Of a stretch of 5,773 nt of DNA, positions 1 through 4,975 are shown one piece after another. Both the position numbers and the translations under genes were made by a program. Each line of letters starts with the position of its first letter. Position 1 is the stretch's first letter. Source of the stretch: an uncultured Faecalibacterium sp. (lineage in GTDB: Bacteria > Bacillota > Clostridia > Oscillospirales > Ruminococcaceae); NCBI GenBank assembly GCA_934553285.1, contig CAKTFD010000114.1:1-5773 (forward strand), read 5' to 3'. The notes below the pieces were generated by a model. It did not search any database and was not told the origin of the DNA. It saw only the letters and a program-made list of their open reading frames with translations.

Positions 1-740
1 AGGCTCTCGGTGGGCATGTGGCTGGTGCCCAGGCTCAGGGGGCTCATGGCGGTATCGACGATGTCGGCACCTGCCTCGATGCCCTTGAGGATGGACATGG
101 AAGCCAGACCTGCAGTATAGTGGCTGTGGATATCCACAGGGATGCTGACAGTCTCTTTCAGCTTCTTGACCAGGTCATAGCAGGTATAGGGAGTGAGCAG
201 GCCTGCCATATCCTTGATGCAGATGGAGTTTGCGCCCATCTCCTCCAGGGTCTTGGCGTAAGCTGCAAAATACTCGTTGTTATGCACAGGGCTGAGGGTG
301 TAGCTGATGCAGCCCTGCACATGTGCGCCTTCCTTGTTGGCCGCCTTGATGGCAGTCTGCAGATTGCGGGGGTCGTTCAGTGCGTCAAAGATGCGGATGA
401 CATCGATGCCGTTGGCAACAGACTTCTGCACAAAATACTCCACAGCGTCATCTGCATAGGGGCGGTAGCCCAGCATGTTCTGGCCGCGGAACAGCATCTG
501 CAGCTTCTGGTGGGGCAGCTCCTTGCGCAGGATGCGCAGGCGCTCCCAGGGGTCCTCATCCAGGAAACGGATGCAGCTATCGAACGTAGCACCGCCCCAG
601 CACTCCACGGAGAAGTAGTTGATCTTGTCCATTTCGGGCAGGATGGGACGCATCTCGTCCATGGTCATACGGGTAGCCAGCAAAGACTGGTGAGCATCAC
701 GCAGGACGACCTCGGTCACTTTGATCGGCTTTTTTGCCAT
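1..740 (-). CDS. Pyruvate/oxaloacetate carboxyltransferase subunit (PycB/OadA/transcarboxylase 5S family), 3' end cut off
   Basis: This cytosolic subunit should move a carboxyl group between biotin on the carrier protein and pyruvate, making or consuming oxaloacetate. The visible 246 residues cover the metal-dependent TIM-barrel domain. They open with VTEVVLRDAHQSLLATRM, the family signature; Asp15 is the expected metal ligand. CIKDMAG follows (Lys176, the lysine that is carbamylated in relatives), then DIHSHYTAGLAS (His205 and His207, the other metal ligands) and DTAMSPLSLGTSH. All the metal-site residues I know of are present. The start is the ATG at 738-740, preceded by a strong ribosome site. 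The gene is third in its operon, 15 bp after the biotin carrier gene. The C-terminal domain runs off the window, so it cannot be seen whether a fused biotin domain follows; the separate carrier next door argues against one. Family membership is very secure. Whether it serves a transcarboxylase, oxaloacetate decarboxylase or pyruvate carboxylase is not decided by sequence alone. Confidence 0.95.
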   Translation of the reverse strand, partial: MAKKPIKVTEVVLRDAHQSLLATRMTMDEMRPILPEMDKINYFSVECWGGATFDSCIRFLDEDPWERLRILRKELPHQKLQMLFRGQNMLGYRPYADDAVEYFVQKSVANGIDVIRIFDALNDPRNLQTAIKAANKEGAHVQGCISYTLSPVHNNEYFAAYAKTLEEMGANSICIKDMAGLLTPYTCYDLVKKLKETVSIPVDIHSHYTAGLASMSILKGIEAGADIVDTAMSPLSLGTSHMPTES

Positions 741-757
741 GGTTGTCACCTCTCCTT
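741..757 (-). promoter_or_regulatory. Ribosome binding site of the pyruvate carboxyltransferase gene, overlapping the upstream stop
   Basis: Read on the minus strand, AAGGAGAGGTG lies just before the ATG at 740. Its GAGGTG part sits 6 nt from the start. The AAGGAG part uses bases of the TAA stop (756-758) of the biotin carrier gene. Ending one gene inside the ribosome site of the next suggests translational coupling, which would keep carrier and carboxyltransferase in proportion. Confidence 0.8.
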
Positions 758-1124
758 AGTTCATGGAAACCAGAACGTCACCGGAGTTGACGGTATCGCC
801 CTTGTTCACGTTGATGGAAGCAACGGTGCCATCCTGCGGAGCAACGATCTCGTTCTCCATCTTCATGGCCTCGAGGATGACCAGCACATCGCCAGCCTTG
901 ACGGAAGCACCGGCAGCGACCTTGACATCCAGGATGTTGCCGGGCATGGGAGCCTTAACGGTAACGGCACCGGCAGCACCGGCTGCCTTGGGAGCAGCTG
1001 CAGGAGCGGGAGCAGCCTTGGGTGCAGCGGCGGGAGCTGCAGGAGCAGGAGCAGCGCCTGCGGCGGTTTCCTCAACGGAAACGCTGTAAGCAACACCATT
1101 GACAGTAATGTTATAGTACTTCAT
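756..1124 (-). CDS. Biotin carboxyl carrier protein (transcarboxylase 1.3S / decarboxylase gamma type)
   Basis: This 122-residue protein carries biotin and shuttles the carboxyl group between two carboxyltransferase subunits. Residues 1-20 (MKYYNITVNGVAYSVSVEE) match the short beta-strand lead seen in small carriers. Residues 21-52 form a flexible Ala/Pro/Lys hinge with the near-repeat APKAAPAPAAAPKAA. Residues 53-122 are the biotinyl domain: KAPMPGNILDVKV, then EAMKMEN with biotin-accepting Lys88, then a C-terminal half ending in GDVLVSMN. Lys88 has 34 residues after it, the usual spacing. A TTG at 1139 in the same frame would add MEDPS, but that codon overlaps the GGAGG ribosome site, so the ATG at 1122-1124 is chosen. 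It lies 51 bp after the acyl-CoA carboxyltransferase and 15 bp before the pyruvate carboxyltransferase. Lipoylation is unlikely because the motif is the biotin form MKM. The biotin ligase must be encoded elsewhere. Confidence 0.95.
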   Translation of the reverse strand: MKYYNITVNGVAYSVSVEETAAGAAPAPAAPAAAPKAAPAPAAAPKAAGAAGAVTVKAPMPGNILDVKVAAGASVKAGDVLVILEAMKMENEIVAPQDGTVASINVNKGDTVNSGDVLVSMN

Positions 1125-1137
1125 GGAAGGATCCTCC
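1125..1137 (-). promoter_or_regulatory. Ribosome binding site deciding the carrier-protein start
   Basis: On the minus strand GGAGG (1133-1137) is followed by 8 nt and then ATG at 1124, an ideal spacing. The alternative TTG start at 1139 shares its last base (1137) with this motif and has no site of its own that I can see, so the ATG start is preferred. Confidence 0.8.
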
Positions 1138-1175
1138 AATTCAAAATCGAACTCAATTTATGTAGATTCGGACGC

Positions 1176-2495
1176 TTACAGGGCCATGTTGCCATGCTTC
1201 TTAGGCAGGCGGGCGGCACGCTTGGTGCTCAGCAGCTCCAGTGCAGCCACAACGCTGGCGCGCACATTGGCGGCATCGCAGGTCATATCGGCAGCACCGG
1301 CAGCCACAGCGCTGGCAGCGCTGCACACCTCTGCGGTGTAGGCAGCAGCCTTGGCCTTGGTGGCAGCGATGATGTTGTCAGAAGCATCAATCTCGTCCTT
1401 GTACAGCACGCTGACCGCAGCACTGGGTTCCAGTGCGCTGACGGTGCAGCCGGTCACGGCGATGCGCAGGTCTGCAGCAGCCAGGGTGGTGTACACAGGG
1501 CCGACGGCCTTGCCTGCCAGCACAGCCACCTTTGCGGTGGTGGCATCGGCATAGGTAGCAGCCAGACGGGCAGCCTCACGGATGCCGCCTGCAACATCAT
1601 CGGTCACGCTGGGCACAAAGCCCTCGGTATCCACGATGGTGACCACCGGCACGCTGAATGCATCGCACAGACGCACAAAGCGGGAAGCCTTGGCCACGCA
1701 GTTGTGGCACAGCTGCTTGCCGGTTGCCACAACACCCACAGCGTTGCCGCCGATGGTAGCAAATGCGGTGTACACGGACTTGCCAAAGCCTGCATACAGT
1801 TCCACGGCGCTGTCCTTATCCACAACAGCGGCAGCAGCCTTGGCAGGCTCTGCACCGGCAGCCAGAGCGGCGGTGGGCTGCTCGAACTCGAAGATAGCCG
1901 GGCCGGTCAGGTTGTTGGCGGGCAGCAGACCCACGATGTGGGCAGCCTTTTCAGCGGCTTCGGCGGCATCTGCTGCCACGATGGAAGCCACGCCTGCCTT
2001 GGCGGCAGCGGCAGCGCTGCCTGCCCCGGGAACCTTATCGCCCTTGGCAGCAGAGGTGAACGGCGCGGTGAAGAACAGCTCTGCGCCCTCTGCCATGATG
2101 CAGACATCTGCGTTGGCAGCGCTCAGTGCGCTGGTGCCGCCGCAGACACCCAGAACAACGGCCACCTGCGGCACAACACCGGAGACCTTGGCGATCTGTG
2201 CGTTCAGCTTTGCGCTGGCGGTAAGCACATCCAGCCCCTCGGCCAGCTTTGCGCCCACCGAGTTATAGAAGGTGACCACCGGGCAGCCGGTCTGCGCTGC
2301 CATCTCCAGCACTTTGATGTTCTTTTCAACATCCTTTACGGTGACGGCCTCGCCGTTCTGATAAACGGCGTAAGCCTGCTGGCCTGCAGCATAACCGCAG
2401 GCAGCGCTCACTGCACCATCAGCAAACAGTGCAGTGTATTCCCCGTCATCGAAGAACTTGGCGAGGATTTCTCCCTTATTGATCTTTGAAGCCAT
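1176..2495 (-). CDS. Divergent acyl-CoA carboxyltransferase subunit (MmdA / 12S / PccB family)
   Basis: The 439-residue protein belongs to the crotonase-fold carboxyltransferases that pass carboxyl groups between biotin and an acyl-CoA. The N-terminal half shows VVTFYNSVGAKLAEGLDVL and LGVCGGTSALSAANADVCIM (residues 115-134), the position of the first oxyanion hole. LLPANN (190-195) marks the inter-domain region. The C-terminal half has ASRFVRLCDAFSVPVVTIVDTEGFVPS (270-296), ATYADATTAKVAVLAGKAVGPVY (313-335), and the typical family ending LPKKHGN near the C-terminus. Known relatives are about 510-525 residues; this one lacks roughly the first 60-70 residues and is very alanine-rich. The usual AYGGAY motif is AVGPVY here. 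The ATG at 2493-2495 has AGGAGG 7 nt upstream. It is the first gene of the operon, directly behind a strong promoter. The acyl-CoA substrate (methylmalonyl-, malonyl- or glutaconyl-CoA) cannot be read from the sequence. Confidence 0.88.
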   Translation of the reverse strand: MASKINKGEILAKFFDDGEYTALFADGAVSAACGYAAGQQAYAVYQNGEAVTVKDVEKNIKVLEMAAQTGCPVVTFYNSVGAKLAEGLDVLTASAKLNAQIAKVSGVVPQVAVVLGVCGGTSALSAANADVCIMAEGAELFFTAPFTSAAKGDKVPGAGSAAAAAKAGVASIVAADAAEAAEKAAHIVGLLPANNLTGPAIFEFEQPTAALAAGAEPAKAAAAVVDKDSAVELYAGFGKSVYTAFATIGGNAVGVVATGKQLCHNCVAKASRFVRLCDAFSVPVVTIVDTEGFVPSVTDDVAGGIREAARLAATYADATTAKVAVLAGKAVGPVYTTLAAADLRIAVTGCTVSALEPSAAVSVLYKDEIDASDNIIAATKAKAAAYTAEVCSAASAVAAGAADMTCDAANVRASVVAALELLSTKRAARLPKKHGNMAL

Positions 2496-2508
2496 AATAA
2501 GACCTCCT
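2496..2508 (-). promoter_or_regulatory. Ribosome binding site of the acyl-CoA carboxyltransferase gene
   Basis: Minus-strand AGGAGG (2503-2508) lies 7 nt before the ATG at 2495. It is a perfect core match to the anti-Shine-Dalgarno sequence and fits high expression of the operon's first gene. Confidence 0.85.
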
Positions 2509-2540
2509 GGTTGTCTGTGTGAGCTTTCAAAATTATCTTC

Positions 2541-2569
2541 ATTATACAGAAGCTGGCAAAAAAATGCAA
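2541..2569 (-). promoter_or_regulatory. Sigma-A type promoter of the biotin-enzyme operon
   Basis: On the minus strand the -35 box TTGCAT (2564-2569) and a perfect -10 box TATAAT (2541-2546) are separated by exactly 17 bp. Transcription should begin near 2534, giving an untranslated leader of about 40 nt that contains the AGGAGG site. No attenuator fits in so short a leader, so any control is likely at initiation. The ATGCAA repeats just upstream are candidate operator or activator sites. Confidence 0.8.
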
Positions 2570-2587
2570 GAGATTCTATAAAAATCC

Positions 2588-2665
2588 ATGCAAATCAACA
2601 TCTGTCATTTATCGATACCCAAATTTTTAACGATTCATCGTTTTGCACGTTTTATCTATGCAAAT
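2588..2665. repeat. Pair of ATGCAAAT direct repeats upstream of the operon promoter
   Basis: ATGCAAAT occurs at 2588-2595 and again at 2658-2665, 70 bp apart on the plus strand. The shorter ATGCAA also recurs at 2564-2569, inside the -35 box. Between the long copies lie an ATCGAT (2611-2616) and the inverted repeat CGAT-TC-ATCG (2631-2640). These may be binding sites for a regulator of the divergent promoters, but the area is A/T-rich and chance recurrence is possible. Confidence 0.3.
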
Positions 2666-2672
2666 GTGCTGA

Positions 2673-2702
2673 TACGCCCCGGCACGGGGTGTAAAAATTT
2701 TT
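2673..2702. other. GC-rich hairpin followed by A/T tract in the divergent intergenic region
   Basis: A 9 bp stem (2673-2681 with 2685-2693, one G-T wobble) closes a GCA triloop, with core CCCCG/CGGGG. It is followed by AAAATTTTT (2694-2702). As a plus-strand terminator it is imperfect, because four A residues separate the stem from the T run and no plus-strand gene lies upstream. It could insulate the two divergent promoters or serve as a protein site. Confidence 0.35.
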
Positions 2703-2745
2703 CCGGTATTTTTGGCAAACCTGTCCCCGCCTTCTGCGTTTCCTT

Positions 2746-2772
2746 TTGGGAATGATTATGTTACACTATGAT
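2746..2772 (+). promoter_or_regulatory. Possible weak promoter of the phosphodiesterase gene
   Basis: TATGAT (2767-2772) is a reasonable -10 box. The nearest -35 candidate, TTGGGA (2746-2751), is only 15 bp away, shorter than the preferred 17. Transcription would start near 2779, giving a leader of about 80 nt before the TTG start. This is the best candidate seen between 2700 and 2800, but it is not strong. Confidence 0.35.
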
Positions 2773-2796
2773 TGGATATCATGATCCAGGAAAAAC

Positions 2797-2831
2797 CCTG
2801 CCGCCCTGCCTCTGGCAGTGTGTGGCGGAGG
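2797..2831 (+). other. Leader hairpin upstream of the phosphodiesterase start
   Basis: CTGCC (2806-2810) pairs with GGCAG (2814-2818) across a TCT loop. CCGCC (2801-2805) then pairs with GGCGG (2824-2828) across a 5-nt bulge, and CCT (2797-2799) can pair with AGG (2829-2831). The structure would bury GGAGG (2827-2831) and the alternative GTG start at 2818. It ends 13 nt before the likely ribosome site AGAGGT (2844-2849). It may tune translation, or simply be a stable leader structure. Confidence 0.4.
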
Positions 2832-2843
2832 CAAACGTAAAAA

Positions 2844-2862
2844 AGAGGTCGAATCTACTTTG
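2844..2862 (+). promoter_or_regulatory. Ribosome site and TTG start of the phosphodiesterase
   Basis: AGAGGT (2844-2849) stands 10 nt before TTG (2860-2862), followed by AAACAC. Spacing is slightly long and the codon is rare, which would lower translation. The other in-frame candidate, GTG 2818, would add 14 residues rich in Gly and Lys with no visible ribosome site. Confidence 0.5.
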
Positions 2863-4806
2863 AAACACGGTTCCGCATTCATCCGGCAGCAGACACAGTA
2901 TACCCGTGCCCTGCAGCACACGCTCCGTTCTCTGCTTTGTGCAAAAGGGCAGATCTTTGTGCTCTTTCTCCTTTTTTATAAGGTGCTGACGAACCTTGTG
3001 TTCGTACCTGCGCTGCAGCTGATCTGGGCGCTGACGCTGCGGTTTGCGCCGATCCGCTATCTCAACAACAAAACGGCTTCGCAGATCTTCACCTCCCCTG
3101 CCATTATCGGCTGCATCGCCCTGCTGGCGGTGCTGGCCGCGTTCTGGAGTTTATACGAGCTTGCCGTTCTGCTGCAGGTGCTGACGCGGTTGCGGCAGGG
3201 CAGGCCGCTTGGGGCGTGGGTTGTATTCCGGGATGCATTCCGGAGCCTTTACCGGGTCTTTCTTCCGCAGAATCTGCCGCTGCTGCTGTATGGCGCAGCG
3301 CTGATACCACTGACAAACTTTTTTCTGGCGGCCAACCATCTGACCCAGTTTGCCGTACCGGAATATCTGCTGGGGCTGCTGCGCTCCCGCCCGGATAACC
3401 CCTGGCTGCTCACAGTAGCGGCGCTGGTCGTACTGGCTTTTCTGGTGGACGGCATTTTTGTCCTGCCGATGTTCCTGCTGGAGGGCAAAAGTTTTGGCTG
3501 TGCCTTTGCAGAGAGCCTGCACATCCTGCGGGAGCGCGGCCTGCCGCTGGGTGCACTGGCGCTGCGCTGGGTGCTGACCGCCGCATTGCGCGCCGGGCTT
3601 GTGGTGCTGTGCGGCGGCGCGGTGCTGTACTGCGCGATCCTGGGCATCGGATTTGCCAGCACCGCTGCCCTGCTGGCAGCCTCCCGCGCGGCGCTGCTGC
3701 TTGAAGTGCCGTTTTTCTGCCTGCTCATGGATTGTGCGCTGACTGCGGCGCAGGGTTCCCTGATGGAGCTGCTGCACGCGCTGCACTGGCAGCCGGATGC
3801 CGCACTGCAGGCAGAGGCCTCCCCTGCTTTGCACCGTGTGCACGCCCTGCTTGCCGGGATAGCCGCCGGGGTCACGCTGGCCGCCTGCGGCGTAGCGGGG
3901 ATCTACCTGCTGTTCCCACAGGAAGAGCCTTTGCAGAGCGTGCTGGGCCTTGCCGAACCGGTAGTCACCTACCACCGCGGGTACTCTTCCATTGCGCCGG
4001 AAAACACGATGGCGGCCTTTCAGGCTGCGCTGAAACACGGCAGCCCTCGCATTGAGCTGGATGTGCAGATGACCGCAGACGGTGTGGCCGTGGTGACCCA
4101 TGATACCAGCCTGCGCCGGTGTACCGGGCGCAATGCCAATATCTACGACCTGACCTACGCACAGGTGCAGCAGCTGGACGCCGGGCGCTGGTTTGGGCGG
4201 CAGTTTGCCGGCTCCCACATCCCGACCCTGGAAGAAGTTCTGGCACTGTGCCGCGGAAAAGCCGAACTGAATATCGAGATAAAACCCAGCACCTTTACGC
4301 CGACGCTGGAAGCGGAAACGGTGCGGCTGATCCACGCATATGGTTACGAAGCAGACTGCGTGGTCACCTCCCAGAGCTACGAGACCCTGTGCAAGGTAAA
4401 AGAGCTGGATCCGGACATCACCACCGGGTATATTCTGGCGCTGGGCGTGGGCACGTACTACGACCTGCCTGCCGCTGATTTTTTCAGCGTGGAATCTACC
4501 TTTATCACTGCCGGTATGGTGCAACAGATCCATCTGCGCGGCAAGACCATCTCCGCCTGGACCATCAACCATCAGCAGGATGCCGCAAAGCTGCTGCAGA
4601 TCGGTGTGGACGACCTTATTACCGATAAGCCGGAGCTTATTGCGCCGCTTTTGGTGCGGGACAAAGCGCTGGACAACCGGCTGCTGTGGCTGAGGGATCA
4701 GATCCAGGCACTGTTCACTGCACCCGATGCCGAAGAAGTGATGGATGCAGAAGAGACCATCGAGGATGCCATCGAAGCTCCCGCGGAACTGCTGGACGAA
4801 GCATAA
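2860..4806 (+). CDS. Membrane-anchored glycerophosphodiester phosphodiesterase (GDPD family)
   Basis: The enzyme should hydrolyse glycerophosphodiesters to glycerol-3-phosphate and an alcohol, at the cell membrane. From the TTG start it has 648 residues. Residues about 30-360 form a multi-pass membrane domain with roughly seven or eight hydrophobic segments (about 32-61, 80-108, 137-158, 182-208, 236-296, 333-355), resembling the membrane domain found ahead of some Firmicute GDPDs. Residues about 367-615 are the catalytic barrel: HRG (372-374) and PENT (Glu381), IELDV (Glu399, Asp401), THD (His414, Asp415), IEIK (Glu473), and a late AWTINH plus DDLITDKPEL. Both catalytic histidines and the metal-binding acids are intact. 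The last 25 residues or so are strongly acidic. There is no early ATG. The TTG at 2860 has AGAGGT 10 nt upstream, while the in-frame GTG at 2818 has no ribosome site and sits in a hairpin. The gene stands alone and ends at two terminators. Substrates could be deacylated lipids or lipoteichoic-acid-type polymers. Confidence 0.92.
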   Translation: MKHGSAFIRQQTQYTRALQHTLRSLLCAKGQIFVLFLLFYKVLTNLVFVPALQLIWALTLRFAPIRYLNNKTASQIFTSPAIIGCIALLAVLAAFWSLYELAVLLQVLTRLRQGRPLGAWVVFRDAFRSLYRVFLPQNLPLLLYGAALIPLTNFFLAANHLTQFAVPEYLLGLLRSRPDNPWLLTVAALVVLAFLVDGIFVLPMFLLEGKSFGCAFAESLHILRERGLPLGALALRWVLTAALRAGLVVLCGGAVLYCAILGIGFASTAALLAASRAALLLEVPFFCLLMDCALTAAQGSLMELLHALHWQPDAALQAEASPALHRVHALLAGIAAGVTLAACGVAGIYLLFPQEEPLQSVLGLAEPVVTYHRGYSSIAPENTMAAFQAALKHGSPRIELDVQMTADGVAVVTHDTSLRRCTGRNANIYDLTYAQVQQLDAGRWFGRQFAGSHIPTLEEVLALCRGKAELNIEIKPSTFTPTLEAETVRLIHAYGYEADCVVTSQSYETLCKVKELDPDITTGYILALGVGTYYDLPAADFFSVESTFITAGMVQQIHLRGKTISAWTINHQQDAAKLLQIGVDDLITDKPELIAPLLVRDKALDNRLLWLRDQIQALFTAPDAEEVMDAEETIEDAIEAPAELLDEA

Positions 4807-4852
4807 GTGGTTTGTGAGGCCCGCTGCATACGCTTTGGGCAGCGCAATAGCA

Positions 4853-4895
4853 GCAATAACGGGCAGCCCCTGCGGACTGTCCGTTATTGCGTTTT
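4853..4895 (+). terminator. Rho-independent terminator of the phosphodiesterase gene
   Basis: A 14 bp stem (4853-4866 with 4877-4890, one G-U pair) surrounds a 10 nt loop. It is followed by G and a short TTTT run (4892-4895), 47 bp after the stop codon. The stem is long but only moderately GC-rich and the T tract is short, so read-through into the next terminator is plausible. Confidence 0.7.
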
Positions 4896-4911
4896 ACGGA
4901 GCCATGCGCGC

Positions 4912-4960
4912 AAAAAAGGAGCCGCAGCACCCTGTTACAGGTACTACGGCTCCCATTTTT
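4912..4960. terminator. Bidirectional terminator between the phosphodiesterase gene and tsf
   Basis: A 14 bp stem (4918-4931 with 4940-4953) with an 8 nt loop is flanked by AAAAAA (4912-4917) and TTTTT (4956-4960). On the minus strand the transcript pairs completely with two G-U wobbles and runs straight into six U residues, 15 bp after the tsf stop. On the plus strand the two wobble positions become A-C mismatches, and CA precedes the T run. It therefore ends tsf strongly and backs up the upstream plus-strand terminator. Confidence 0.85.
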
Positions 4961-4975
4961 GCTTTGGAAGCGGAA

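Noticed and set aside
986..1060. Repetitive GCAGC/GGAGC stretch as a possible DNA repeat element
   Set aside because: It is simply the Ala/Pro/Lys hinge of the carrier protein and stays in frame.
763..1089. Ala/Thr-rich plus-strand frame over the biotin carrier gene
   Set aside because: It reflects the Ala/Pro hinge codons of the carrier read on the opposite strand; it has no ribosome site of note.
1122..1139. TTG start at 1139 for the biotin carrier
   Set aside because: The codon overlaps the GGAGG that serves the ATG at 1124; the ATG gives the normal carrier N-terminus.
18..2489. An 823-codon plus-strand open frame
   Set aside because: It is the exact codon-aligned antisense of three clearly recognisable biotin-enzyme genes, has a low-complexity His/Gly/Cys-rich translation, and no recognisable domain.
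2434..2694. An 86-codon plus-strand frame reaching into the intergenic region
   Set aside because: It begins inside the carboxyltransferase gene on the opposite strand, crosses the operon promoter, and shows no domain or ribosome site.
2673..2702. Hairpin plus AAAATTTTT as a true plus-strand terminator
   Set aside because: The T run is separated from the stem by four A residues and no plus-strand gene lies upstream to terminate; kept only as a hairpin of unknown role.
3151..4572. A 473-codon minus-strand open frame opposite the phosphodiesterase
   Set aside because: It is codon-aligned antisense of a gene with intact catalytic motifs; its Gln/Arg/His-rich translation matches no family I know.
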